From positions 1-39,284 of the forward strand of contig CAJXLD010000002.1 of the NCBI GenBank assembly GCA_913055595.1: a DNA stretch of 39,284 nucleotides, given 5' to 3'. This document shows, piece by piece, positions 9,251 through 17,560 of the stretch (positions within the stretch are counted from its first letter, which is position 1; every line of letters starts with the position of its first letter). The translations under genes and the position numbers were made by a program. The notes beneath the pieces are model-generated. The model was not told where the DNA came from. It ran no database searches and saw only the letters and a list, made by a program, of their open reading frames with translations. This DNA is from an uncultured Altererythrobacter sp. (GTDB lineage Bacteria > Pseudomonadota > Alphaproteobacteria > Sphingomonadales > Sphingomonadaceae).

Positions 9251-9827
9251 GATCGACAGTTGCGCAATCCCTGAAGCAGACTGCTACTGATCCATACCGA
9301 ACAAATTATAAGACACAAGCATGTTGATCCATCCGAAATGCCAGGATGACGGCAATCATCATTGGCGCGCCCAGAGGGCGCTACTGGGCCCACCTTCTCT
9401 CTCAAACATCTGACACACCTTCGGCGGCATGTTTGGCCCTGTGCCTTCGGTCACGCTTAGTCAGGCCTGTTCCACCTTCGCATGGTTCTAAGAACAGCGG
9501 TCCATCACCGACTCATTCAATGAGGTCTGATTTTGGCCCCAGACGAACATTAATCGGCTTCCCGGGCAATGGCTGCTTCCATGGTGCGGCGACTCAAACC
9601 TGCCATTCCGCAAGCGGCCCCCTTATGGTCATTAGCCGAGCTCGGTGGAAAGGCAGATTAGGGGCCGTTTCCCGACCGTCCAGTTTTGGACGACGAGAGC
9701 CAAAAGCCGCCGTTACAGTCACGCGATGTTACCGGCCCCTCACGATTGCATTTTGGTCATGTTAAGTGCCTAGCTTGGAAAGCGAACATCTGCGTCGTTT
9801 CGGGCCCAGAAGCCGGCACCGAGGCGA
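9251..9827. other. Intergenic gap inside the defence island, no gene seen
   Basis: Long open frames exist here (for example 9346-9765) but their residues (many Arg, Ser, Cys, Pro; no hydrophobic core) look non-coding and no ribosome site precedes them. Part of it (about 9590-9680) resembles a decayed copy, in reverse orientation, of the GC-rich intergenic repeats found elsewhere in the window. It separates the Avs-like gene promoter from the end of komA. Confidence 0.45.
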
Positions 9828-10739
9828 TCATACTTCCCGGAAAGACGCCGCATTTGCCTGTGCGGTGATGTCTAGCGCCGACAGCCCTGCGCCCACCGCC
9901 AGCTTGTACTCCGTCGCGATATCGGTCGAAAAGAACGAAGGGTCGTCTGTTCCAAGCACCATAACGCATCCTGCCGCGGCCAATCGAGCAATCGGATGCT
10001 CGCCGATCGAGGGATATAGATTAAGGGCGAGATTGCTCGTCAAACACAACTCGAGCGGCACTTTTTCCGAAGCCAGTTGACGAGTCACCGATTCCGATTC
10101 GACTGCTCGGATCCCATGCCCCACGCGTTCCAAACCAAGCGCCTCAATCGCCTCGATTATGGTATCCGGCCCGAGATGCTCTCCGGCATGGGCCGTCGCC
10201 CGCAGCCCCTCTGATCGAGCGATACGGAACGCTTCCTTAAAATCGCTTGCAGCGAACATCCGCTCATCACCAGTTAGGCCGAAGCCGACGAGTATGTCGT
10301 CTCGACGACCAGCCGCTATTGTCGCCGCTTGTATGGCGGCCTCAGGTCCTAAATGCCGAACTGCCGTGGCGATCATTCGGCAATCGATGCCGTGGGATTC
10401 CAGCGCGCGACCACGCGCGGCAGACAGGGCCGCGAGCTGATCATCGAAGGCTACGCCCACACGCATCAAGTCGGGCGGCGAAAGCATGAACTCGACGTAG
10501 GTCGTGCCAAGTTGTGCGGACCTAGAAAGATAGTCATAAGCGACTTCCTCGAGGTCTCGAGCGGTAACGACGACCGACGCGATATGGTCGTATACCCGTA
10601 GGAAGGAGGTGAAGTCGTGCCACCCATATCCTTTCGTCGACCAAAGGACAGCGTCGAGGCTCATCGAATTCCTTTCGGCAAGTATACGGGCCATCGTCGG
10701 GGTGATGGTGCCACGTAGGTGCACGTGCAGATCGATCAT
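9828..10739 (-). CDS. komA: KomA: adenosine deaminase-family protein of a Kongming-type system
   Basis: A 303-residue metal-dependent deaminase. The full adenosine deaminase active-site set is visible: His5 and His7 in DLHVHLRG, HAGE at 184-187 (His184, Glu187), RVGHG with His208, and GTDDP with Asp265-Asp266. It should therefore be catalytically competent. The ATG at 10739 places the HxH motif at the very start as in other family members; a GTG two codons earlier (10745) is possible. A housekeeping adenosine or adenine deaminase is the alternative, but the adjacent HAM1-like and SIR2 genes match the Kongming (KomABC) anti-phage system. There KomA helps form dITP, which activates the KomBC NADase. 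Here it is divergent from komBC rather than in one operon. Confidence 0.85.
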   Translation of the reverse strand: MIDLHVHLRGTITPTMARILAERNSMSLDAVLWSTKGYGWHDFTSFLRVYDHIASVVVTARDLEEVAYDYLSRSAQLGTTYVEFMLSPPDLMRVGVAFDDQLAALSAARGRALESHGIDCRMIATAVRHLGPEAAIQAATIAAGRRDDILVGFGLTGDERMFAASDFKEAFRIARSEGLRATAHAGEHLGPDTIIEAIEALGLERVGHGIRAVESESVTRQLASEKVPLELCLTSNLALNLYPSIGEHPIARLAAAGCVMVLGTDDPSFFSTDIATEYKLAVGAGLSALDITAQANAASFREV

Positions 10740-10808
10740 CGACACTTTCTTTTCGAATATGTAACGGTGGCAAAAGGTTGTCGGCGTGATCCCGCGCGGA
10801 GTTTGGAC
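10740..10808. promoter_or_regulatory. Divergent komA / komBC promoter region
   Basis: Only 69 bp separate the two divergent starts, so both promoters must overlap here or lie inside the coding ends. GGAG at about 10797-10800 serves komB. The komA side has only a weak purine-rich stretch (AAAAGAAAG). I see no strong palindrome that would mark an operator. Confidence 0.5.
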
Positions 10809-11357
10809 ATGCGTGTCAGATTTCTATCCAGGAACGAACACAAGATCGCAGAGGCGTCCACTATTTTAAAGTCCGTGGGCGTGGAACTCGTCGCCGTACA
10901 CCTTCCGCTCGACGAACTGCAGTCCGACGATGTGCAGGCTATCGTGCGCAACAAGACGCTGCGGGCCTTCCGCCTTCTGGGTCAACCCGTGTTCGTAGAA
11001 CAGACGTGCCTATTCCTCACGGAACTGAACGGTTTCCCGGGAGGCCTCACGCAGGTGTTTTGGGACACTCTGCAAAAAGAACGGGTTGCGCGCCTGTTCG
11101 GGGGCGGATCGGTGACGGCTAAAACCCAGATCGGGTATTGTAACGGACAGCAGATATTCCACTTCGAAGGCGCCATCGACGGTACCATCGCTCCGGAACC
11201 TCGAGGTGATGACAGTTTCCAATGGGACTGCGTATTCATCCCGCAGGGACATGATCAGACATTCGCAGAAATGGGCGAGAAAAAGAACGAAATTTCGATG
11301 AGGAAACGAGCGTTGGACGCGTTCGCCGCTCACCTAGAGGGTAGCGGGCATGATTGA
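10809..11357 (+). CDS. komB: KomB: HAM1/ITPase-like nucleotide sensor
   Basis: A 182-residue protein of the inosine triphosphate pyrophosphatase (HAM1/RdgB) fold. SRNEHKIAEA at 7-16 is the N-terminal nucleotide-binding motif. FVEQTCLFLTELNGFPGG at 62-79 corresponds to the family's VEDTxL...GLPG region. FQWDCVFIPQGHDQTFAEM at 137-155 and NEISMRKRAL at 160-169 match the FGWDPxF...TxAEM...NxxSHRxxAL end. The catalytic Asp of VEDT is Gln65, and the His of the base-reading SHR is Met164. Loss of the general base suggests it binds rather than hydrolyses a modified nucleotide. This fits Kongming, where KomB with KomC senses dITP. ATG at 10809 has GGAG eight bases upstream. Its last codons overlap komC by 8 bp, so the two are co-translated. 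Confidence 0.87.
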   Translation: MRVRFLSRNEHKIAEASTILKSVGVELVAVHLPLDELQSDDVQAIVRNKTLRAFRLLGQPVFVEQTCLFLTELNGFPGGLTQVFWDTLQKERVARLFGGGSVTAKTQIGYCNGQQIFHFEGAIDGTIAPEPRGDDSFQWDCVFIPQGHDQTFAEMGEKKNEISMRKRALDAFAAHLEGSGHD

Positions 11358-12165
11358 CGAGCTCGCGGATCTGGTCTCTCGAAAGAAAGTCGTTTTGTTC
11401 GCCGGAGCGGGGCTGTCGGTTCCCTTGGGTCTGCCGAGCTGGTCAAGTCTGATCGGCCACATGGCGAGCGAACTCGGCTACGATCCCGAAGTCCTGGTGC
11501 CGGAGGGCGCCGACCATCTGCAGATCGCCGAGTTCTATAAACTGGAACGCAGTAGCATCGGCGAACTCCGTAGCTGGATGGATCGGAGCTGGCACGTTCC
11601 CGACGATCGCCTGCTGCAGTCGCGTATACACGATCAAATTGTCGAACTCGACTTTCCGCTAATCTACACGACCAACTACGATCGGAACCTCGAGCGCATT
11701 CATGAACTCAAAGGCAAGCGTTTCAGCAAGATCAAGTCGGTGCTCGACGTCGCCAACGCACTGCCCGACGCTACACAGATCGTCAAGTTCCACGGGGATT
11801 TCGACGATGACGACTCTCTGGTAGTAACTGAGTCCGATTATTTCGAGCGGCTACAATTCGAAGCTCCGCTTGACATCAAGTTTCGAGCCGACGTTTTGAG
11901 CCGCAGCATACTGTTCGTCGGCTACAGTTTGAACGATCTAAACATGCGCCTGCTTCTATATCGGCTCCACAAAATGTGGGAGAAAGCCGGCTTCGTGGCG
12001 CAACGGCCTCCTTGCTTCATATTTCTGCTACGGCCGGACCCCGTTCGCGAGCGGGTATTGGCAAGCCGCGGCATCCATCCGATCGTTTCGGACTCTCTAA
12101 ATCCCAGCACAGCGCTGGAAGAGATGTTTGACAAGCTCCTCTCCGCTCGAGGTAAATTGGCTTGA
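11350..12165 (+). CDS. komC: KomC: SIR2-family NADase effector of the Kongming-type system
   Basis: A 271-residue single-domain SIR2 protein. The NAD-binding GAGLS lies at 19-23, the catalytic TTNYD at 107-111 (Asn109), KFHGD with His148 at 146-150, and FVGYSLND at 189-196. This is the SIR2 type common in bacterial immunity, where it depletes NAD+ and arrests the cell. It lacks the zinc-binding cysteines of deacetylase sirtuins. It overlaps komB by 8 bp. In the Kongming model KomB and KomC form one complex, and dITP binding by KomB switches on NAD+ cleavage. Its stop faces the convergent Argonaute gene about 237 bp away; that gap has GC-rich dyads but no clear terminator. Confidence 0.87.
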   Translation: MIDELADLVSRKKVVLFAGAGLSVPLGLPSWSSLIGHMASELGYDPEVLVPEGADHLQIAEFYKLERSSIGELRSWMDRSWHVPDDRLLQSRIHDQIVELDFPLIYTTNYDRNLERIHELKGKRFSKIKSVLDVANALPDATQIVKFHGDFDDDDSLVVTESDYFERLQFEAPLDIKFRADVLSRSILFVGYSLNDLNMRLLLYRLHKMWEKAGFVAQRPPCFIFLLRPDPVRERVLASRGIHPIVSDSLNPSTALEEMFDKLLSARGKLA

Positions 12166-12402
12166 TGCCATAGCGCCACGGCAGAGCGCGCGCCATAAGA
12201 TTGGAAGGCTCCCGGTGATGGCGGCGCAATAGATCCCTAGCCTGTCGATATGCTGACCGCCTCCAATGACGCAAATAAACTCGCTGGTATCTGACCTTTA
12301 TCGAGGCATAGCCGTTGGTATGCGGCGCTAAATGCCACAGCTTCAGCGCTAGCGGCCGCAACCGCCGCTGCCGCGCCGTGACATTGCGACGGTGGGCTTT
12401 CG

Positions 12403-13905
12403 CTAGATGTAGAAGCGATAAGACGATTTCGGAGTCGCATTATCCGACAGCTCGCTCATCAGCTCGCCGACCCGTCGCGCGAACAACAGTGTAATCGGAA
12501 GGCGCGAAATCCCTTCGCTCGAATTCCAGTTCATCTTAGTAAGGGTAAGAATCTCCTTCGAGCGTTCCCGCATGTCGCTTGGGGCAGCGCTGCCGATCTC
12601 GAGCGGGGCCGGGATGTGCATGCCCGGATACTCGTTCCACCAAGGCACATAGCCCGCGGTGAAGAGGTAGGCCTGGTCGGCGAGCGTGCAAAGCGTCCCG
12701 CGCCAAGGCTCTTCGAGGCCCTTGCGTACCATCCGAAAAGAAGTCGAGCGTAACCACACGCAATCGACGGTCGCAACGCGATCCTTCGTTGCCTTCTTGA
12801 AGCCTGCGACTTCTTCTTCCTGAAACCCGCTTGTTTTGTGGATCACCACGCGGTCGGGCATGACGCCCGCGCGGTCGAAATACTGGTTCAGTACGTCTTC
12901 AAGGAGGCCGCTGGCCTGCGCTTCGTTGAGATAGGGTTGGCGGTCGATGCGCTGATCATGATCGATATTCGCGCCTTTCAACGCGAAGGGCTGCACATCC
13001 GTCGAATACGCTTGCGCCACACTGGCGTAGACAAGGTGGCCACTGCGACGCTTCATGTGGTGGAAGGATACGCCGACGAAGCACACATTCTTTGGCAGGT
13101 CCGTGGGGCGCCACGGAATGCCGCGAGCCTTATAGTACAGCGATGTCGAGAAATTCCAGAAGCGCGTTGCAAAGCTTTGGCCTTTGTCATCCGGCCGATC
13201 AACCGTATCCCGTCGGAGGATTTGGATCGGCACCGCCTCATCATGCGTCATCGTCTTCGCTTTGATGGCACGATAGAATGTGCGAAAGAGCAGATCGTCC
13301 GCCATTGTGTAGAGCGCTTCAGCGGCTTTGAGCTCATCGGGCGAGGGCTGGAAGAGGGCTAGCTGATCGCTTTCTTCTTCCGCACGGAGCACCTCAAGCG
13401 CCTTCCGCTCTTCGGGTGTCAATCCGGGGTTCGCGACGCGAAGATCGCCAAGTTCGGGCTTGATGCAGACGACGACACAATCAGGGGCTTCATCCCCAAA
13501 GAGGCTACTGATGCGTCCATCGAACAACTCGACCAGCTCGTTGAAAGACCTTCCAGTCAGGGCGTCCCTGAACAATGCGTTGTATATCGCGGGCTCGATC
13601 GGCCGGATAACCGCGTCATCGATCACGAATTCGCAATTCAACGCTGCCTTGAGCCCGGGCCAGTCGCGAAAGCGGTGCGAGTTGTTCTCATACGCCGGGG
13701 CGAAGGCACCTATACGCTTGATCCACGCATGGCTTGCCTCAATGTCCTCGGGAAGACCGACAAGTCCGACACGGATGCGGCGAAGGCCATGATTGTCCGC
13801 AGGGCCGTTTTCGGCAAGGCCGCGGCGCGGATCGACATGGCGCCCCGCGTTTGCGAACTCGATATACGGCTCAGGCAGAACGTCGATTTTGAGTGGCAAT
13901 GCCAT
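12403..13905 (-). CDS. Short prokaryotic Argonaute (MID-PIWI), SPARSA-type
   Basis: A 500-residue protein ending in SSYRFYI, the hydrophobic tail typical of Argonautes that inserts beside the 5'-end pocket. The first ~260 residues would hold the MID region. The PIWI-like region (about 290-500) has VCFVGVSFHHM and VVIHKTSGF where catalytic Argonautes carry Asp, plus TLADQAYLFTAGYVP and RLPITLLFARRVGELM near the end. The nuclease tetrad is therefore lost, as in all short pAgos, and no N or PAZ domain is present. ATG at 13905 has AGGAGG eight bases upstream. The gene overlaps the end of the SIR2-APAZ gene by 35 bp, the standard paired arrangement. It uses guides to detect invader nucleic acid and activate the SIR2 partner. 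Confidence 0.85.
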   Translation of the reverse strand: MALPLKIDVLPEPYIEFANAGRHVDPRRGLAENGPADNHGLRRIRVGLVGLPEDIEASHAWIKRIGAFAPAYENNSHRFRDWPGLKAALNCEFVIDDAVIRPIEPAIYNALFRDALTGRSFNELVELFDGRISSLFGDEAPDCVVVCIKPELGDLRVANPGLTPEERKALEVLRAEEESDQLALFQPSPDELKAAEALYTMADDLLFRTFYRAIKAKTMTHDEAVPIQILRRDTVDRPDDKGQSFATRFWNFSTSLYYKARGIPWRPTDLPKNVCFVGVSFHHMKRRSGHLVYASVAQAYSTDVQPFALKGANIDHDQRIDRQPYLNEAQASGLLEDVLNQYFDRAGVMPDRVVIHKTSGFQEEEVAGFKKATKDRVATVDCVWLRSTSFRMVRKGLEEPWRGTLCTLADQAYLFTAGYVPWWNEYPGMHIPAPLEIGSAAPSDMRERSKEILTLTKMNWNSSEGISRLPITLLFARRVGELMSELSDNATPKSSYRFYI

Positions 13906-16426
13906 TGGACAGTCCTCCTTCCTGAACGTCGGTTGTGAAAAATCCTCCTTCAAGCAAAAGATCGTCAACGTGGCGACCACCAATGTTGATGGTCTGCGAA
14001 CCTTGGGACAGGAAGCGCCCCCAAAAAACGAGGTCGCTCTCTACATTGGCGTTGCGATCGAATTTGATGCGCCGTGTGGCTTTGCTCGTCCGCATGTACC
14101 CCGGGAGCGGTGAGACACCGTCACGCTTGGCGAACATATAGAATGGCTTGATGCGAACGCCCCACAGATTCGCCTGCCGGACGACCTCATAGCCAAACCC
14201 CTCGCATTCGAACCAGGTTTTATGGCCTTCGCCGCGTCGCTTGACGACATCGCGCCGGACCCCTTTGCGGTTCGGGGTGTCGTAGATTATCGGACGGTTG
14301 TTTCCCTTGAGGGCGGTGAAATACGCGCGGCGTGCGGGCCGCCCTTTCTTGTCCTTCTCAATCACCAAGCCAACACCTTCGAACTGCTTGAGATAGTTTT
14401 CGAAGTGCTTGCGAGTCAGCCAGGAAAACTTGGCGTGAAGAACCTTGTCCGTCTCCACCTCGGCCAGCGGGATCGTGCGGGCCGGTCCCTTCGCAACCGG
14501 GCCGAACAGAGAGTTGACTAACACCTCCGGCATGAATGTCCAAAGATCGCCGGAACGGCCTTCGAACAGGAAGGTGCTTACTTCGCTCAACGGGACTTTG
14601 CGCTCAATCTCGCTCCAGCTTGAGACATTGATTTCAACGTGCGTCATCTGATCGGGAATTGCTGCGAAGGGCAGGAGGTTGATGACATAAGTGCCCATTG
14701 GCCGCGTGTCGCGCCCTACGCTGGTCGATCCGGCAGACGCTTCAAGCCGGAAAAGCTCACCCACGAAACTGTCTTCGCCCGGCGGGTAAGCGAAGTTTGC
14801 CGCACCGCCCTGCTGCGTTGAGAGATCGCGAGCGTCGATCAAGCCGGTGCCGGCTCGTTCCATCGCGCTTATACCGAAGAACACGTCACACAAAGCGCGG
14901 TTACGAAGATCACTAAACTCGGGGACAGGCTCAAAGCCACCGTCTGGCCCCAAGGTGAGGTGGGTCGTTGATTGGGGTAGCGGCGTTGCCGGGTTGATGA
15001 AGCGCAGCGCATGGTTTGGAATGACGTCTACATGCGACGGCTTTGGTATCGCGTAGTCGCGGTGCACAATCATGTTGGTCAGCAGTTCGGAGACAGCACG
15101 TTCCGGATAAGGCGTCCGCATTTCGTGTTGCCGCTTGCCTTTGACCTTGATCGGTGCGTTGACTGCCTCTTGCTCGAACCATTCCAGCAGGGCGGTATGC
15201 TGGCTGAGCAGATTGCCATCGAAGATGCGGCGCTTCTTGCCAGCCACCGTGGCGGCGATGATGGCTTGAGGAAAAAATCGCTTAGGCTCTCGCCCAAATA
15301 ACAAAATGCAGGCGGCACTGGGGCGCTCGCCGTTCGCGGTTTGCACGAGCAATCCAAGCTCGCGCATCAGCGGTTGCAGTTTTTGGGAGTCGAGAGAGCC
15401 GCGCTTTAGCTTAGTGCAGTAGTTTCGCAGCGTCGTAAGGGCGAGATCCCCATCAACGTCGCCCCAAGTTGCTTCCGCCACCGGCTGATCGTCGAACTGC
15501 GGGCGCGTCTCAATTGGCTGCGGTGCGAAGCGTTGGACGCCGGCAAGGTTACGATTGAGGTCAGACAACAGCTCGTCGAACCCGTTGATGTCGAGATACT
15601 GGAAGTTGCCCCCGAGTCGCATCGCAAGGCGCTCAACGTTCGGGTGCGGCTCGTCGCCTGCGCGTTTGCACCAATAGATGCCGTGGCGGAACGGGATGTT
15701 GGTTCTCTCGCCAAGCAGCGATTCCATGATGGACGGCTCAGCGCCACGATAGCCGACGACGATAAGTGGCGTTGCTTCCAAAAGCGGCGTTAGCTTCTGG
15801 ACGAGCGTAGGATCTAGAGCCTGCGTCTCACTGATGAGATTGCGGTCCGTGTATTGCTCGGCCTTGCCGTGTAGCCAGACGATCTGTGCACGGGCGAAGA
15901 GCGAGAACTCATTGAAGTCGTTCGGGCTGCGGTTCACTTCCGCGACGTGTCGGATGTGTGGCTGCTTGTCATGCAGCGCCTTGGGAAGACAGATATCGAA
16001 ATTGGTCGTGAGGATCGTACCGGCGAGACCGCGCAGGACGAGCTCAGCTATAGCACGATATCCGTCGCCGAGCTCTTGGCGGAGCGCGATGAGCTCAAGC
16101 AAGGTCGCCCGCCGATAGGCTTCCGGCTTTAGTAAGTGCTCGATGACAAGGGGAAAGTTTTCCGCCAGCCGTGCATCATCGTCGATAAACCATTGCTGCC
16201 TCTGAAGCCACGCCATCCATTCGGATAACTTGATCTGCTCGGGCAGCGTCTTTCCGCCAAGGACGCGGTCGCAATAGGCTTGCTTAGCAAGTCGCCTGAC
16301 ACTCTCGGCAGCGAGCGGGATACCGGAGGAGAACGAAGCACCGGCGCCAAACAGGAAAGTCGGCCGGGCGTCATTGTCCGGTTGGAGAAGCGAGGAGAGA
16401 AGCGAAACGCTGGCTGCGTGCGGCAT
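13871..16426 (-). CDS. SIR2-(RecG-like ATPase)-APAZ effector partner of the short Argonaute
   Basis: An 851-residue protein. Residues 20-300 are SIR2: FGAGAS at 26-31, TTNFD at 140-144 (Asn142), WLHGK at 184-188 (His186), VVGYRG at 223-228. Residues about 325-535 resemble the Schlafen/RecG-C group: CILLFGREPKRFFPQA, ELLTNMIVHRDY at 447-458 (ATP-binding N-box-like) and ERAGTGL at 523-529 (Gly-rich box). Residues about 575-851 fit the APAZ domain that stands in for the missing Argonaute N-terminal half and docks on MID-PIWI. On guide-directed target recognition the SIR2 domain would destroy NAD+. About 270 residues longer than simple SIR2-APAZ proteins, the extra segment is the oddity. Promoter not identified; the 190 bp upstream are AT-richer than the island average. 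Confidence 0.85.
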   Translation of the reverse strand: MPHAASVSLLSSLLQPDNDARPTFLFGAGASFSSGIPLAAESVRRLAKQAYCDRVLGGKTLPEQIKLSEWMAWLQRQQWFIDDDARLAENFPLVIEHLLKPEAYRRATLLELIALRQELGDGYRAIAELVLRGLAGTILTTNFDICLPKALHDKQPHIRHVAEVNRSPNDFNEFSLFARAQIVWLHGKAEQYTDRNLISETQALDPTLVQKLTPLLEATPLIVVGYRGAEPSIMESLLGERTNIPFRHGIYWCKRAGDEPHPNVERLAMRLGGNFQYLDINGFDELLSDLNRNLAGVQRFAPQPIETRPQFDDQPVAEATWGDVDGDLALTTLRNYCTKLKRGSLDSQKLQPLMRELGLLVQTANGERPSAACILLFGREPKRFFPQAIIAATVAGKKRRIFDGNLLSQHTALLEWFEQEAVNAPIKVKGKRQHEMRTPYPERAVSELLTNMIVHRDYAIPKPSHVDVIPNHALRFINPATPLPQSTTHLTLGPDGGFEPVPEFSDLRNRALCDVFFGISAMERAGTGLIDARDLSTQQGGAANFAYPPGEDSFVGELFRLEASAGSTSVGRDTRPMGTYVINLLPFAAIPDQMTHVEINVSSWSEIERKVPLSEVSTFLFEGRSGDLWTFMPEVLVNSLFGPVAKGPARTIPLAEVETDKVLHAKFSWLTRKHFENYLKQFEGVGLVIEKDKKGRPARRAYFTALKGNNRPIIYDTPNRKGVRRDVVKRRGEGHKTWFECEGFGYEVVRQANLWGVRIKPFYMFAKRDGVSPLPGYMRTSKATRRIKFDRNANVESDLVFWGRFLSQGSQTINIGGRHVDDLLLEGGFFTTDVQEGGLSNGIATQNRRSA

Positions 16427-16618
16427 TTCGAAAGGATTACCGATTCTTTAGAACAAAACAAGCACACAAGTAGTTAATGCCCGGCTGGGTTCTAGAATAA
16501 AAGCCATTTTAGTCACCCCGGCCCGGCCGCTGTATGGGTAGCCATAGCGTCCGCTTCTGGATTTAGGCAAAGTCCGCCCTAACGGCGGCGATGGGGCGCA
16601 TGTTTCACTTACTGGCAG

Positions 16619-17560
16619 TCAGAGAGAACGAAGGAAGGCCAACAGTGCCTCCTGCTCGGCCTGCGTCATTCTGAGAAATCCGGCTCGAGCCTCCGCCGCT
16701 TCTCCGCCATGAGCCAGGATTGTCTCCTCAATGCTTCCGACGGAACCGTCATGCCAATATGGCGGTCCCACCGAAGATAATCCCCACAGAGGCGGTGTCA
16801 CGATTTTCGGCGATGGCCCGAGAGAATGAAACTTCTGATCGGTGTAAGCCGCAAATGTCATGCCCGCGAGCGATAGGGGCGCGTCGAAATCTGTTCGGGA
16901 AATAGGTGTGTGGCAGTTGTCACAGTTTAAGTTGCGGAAATGCTCTGCACCTTTTCCGGCGGAGCGCGCCGGCGGCGGTGACAGAAAACGAAGAAACGTC
17001 ACCACATCATTGACCTGAGCATCGCTTATGCCCGGCCGACAAGGGGAAGCTGTGACACAGTGCTTCGAGGTTGAAACGCCGAGTTCGAAAGCAAAAGCGG
17101 CGAATACAAAATCATGCAACGACGCCGTCTGCCCCCGCGAGCCGAACCGTGCTGCGTTTTCCAAACCGTCAGAGAACTCCAAGAGCCCCAAACCAAAGAG
17201 TGGTGGAGGTCTCCTCAGGGCGCCCTGGATGGAGATGCTTCTGCCATCTCCAACGTGATGAGGGATACCCGTTTGGGCATCCACCAAAACCAGTGTCTCT
17301 TGGCTTGCTCCAGAGCCACCCGGCATCGGAAGGGAGTGACACGTGACACAGCTCTCGGCGTTTCTTTGTTCTCGTTCGCTGGGCCAAGCGCGGGCAAAGA
17401 TCTGGAAACCCCTGTCAAATGCTAGAGCTTCCGACTCGGAAATGCCGGCCATTGGTGCGCCGAAATACCCTTCGGGGCCCGAGATCTCCGCAGCCCAAAC
17501 CGGGAGAAGCGCCAACCCAGCTAAGCCAACGGACCAAGTGATACGTGCTCTATTGCGCAT
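16619..17560 (-). CDS. Periplasmic di-haem c-type cytochrome (DHOR / thiol-oxidoreductase-like)
   Basis: A 313-residue exported protein with an N-terminal signal segment (about residues 7-24, ending VWA-A). There are two haem c attachment sites, CVTCH at 71-75 and CDNCH at 213-217. The spacing and the motifs PPLFGLGLLEFSD (119-131) and TPPLWGLSSVGPPYWHDGS match the DUF1111/di-haem oxidoreductase family, where the second half carries the substrate-side haem. It acts in the periplasm as an electron-transfer or peroxidase-like enzyme; the donor or substrate cannot be read. Its ATG lies inside the last codons of the upstream beta-propeller gene (11-bp overlap), so the two form a coupled operon. 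Confidence 0.82.
   Translation of the reverse strand: MRNRARITWSVGLAGLALLPVWAAEISGPEGYFGAPMAGISESEALAFDRGFQIFARAWPSEREQRNAESCVTCHSLPMPGGSGASQETLVLVDAQTGIPHHVGDGRSISIQGALRRPPPLFGLGLLEFSDGLENAARFGSRGQTASLHDFVFAAFAFELGVSTSKHCVTASPCRPGISDAQVNDVVTFLRFLSPPPARSAGKGAEHFRNLNCDNCHTPISRTDFDAPLSLAGMTFAAYTDQKFHSLGPSPKIVTPPLWGLSSVGPPYWHDGSVGSIEETILAHGGEAAEARAGFLRMTQAEQEALLAFLRSL

Noticed and set aside
9346-9765. 139-codon plus-strand open frame in the defence island
   Set aside because: Rich in Arg, Ser, Cys and Pro, no ribosome site, no recognisable motif; typical chance frame in GC-rich DNA.
10809-11357. KomB as a housekeeping ITP/XTP pyrophosphatase (RdgB)
   Set aside because: Catalytic Asp is Gln, the gene overlaps a SIR2 gene, and it lies in a defence island.
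16427-16618. Promoter for the SIR2-APAZ/Argonaute operon
   Set aside because: AT-rich with several partial -35/-10 matches, but none with good spacing.
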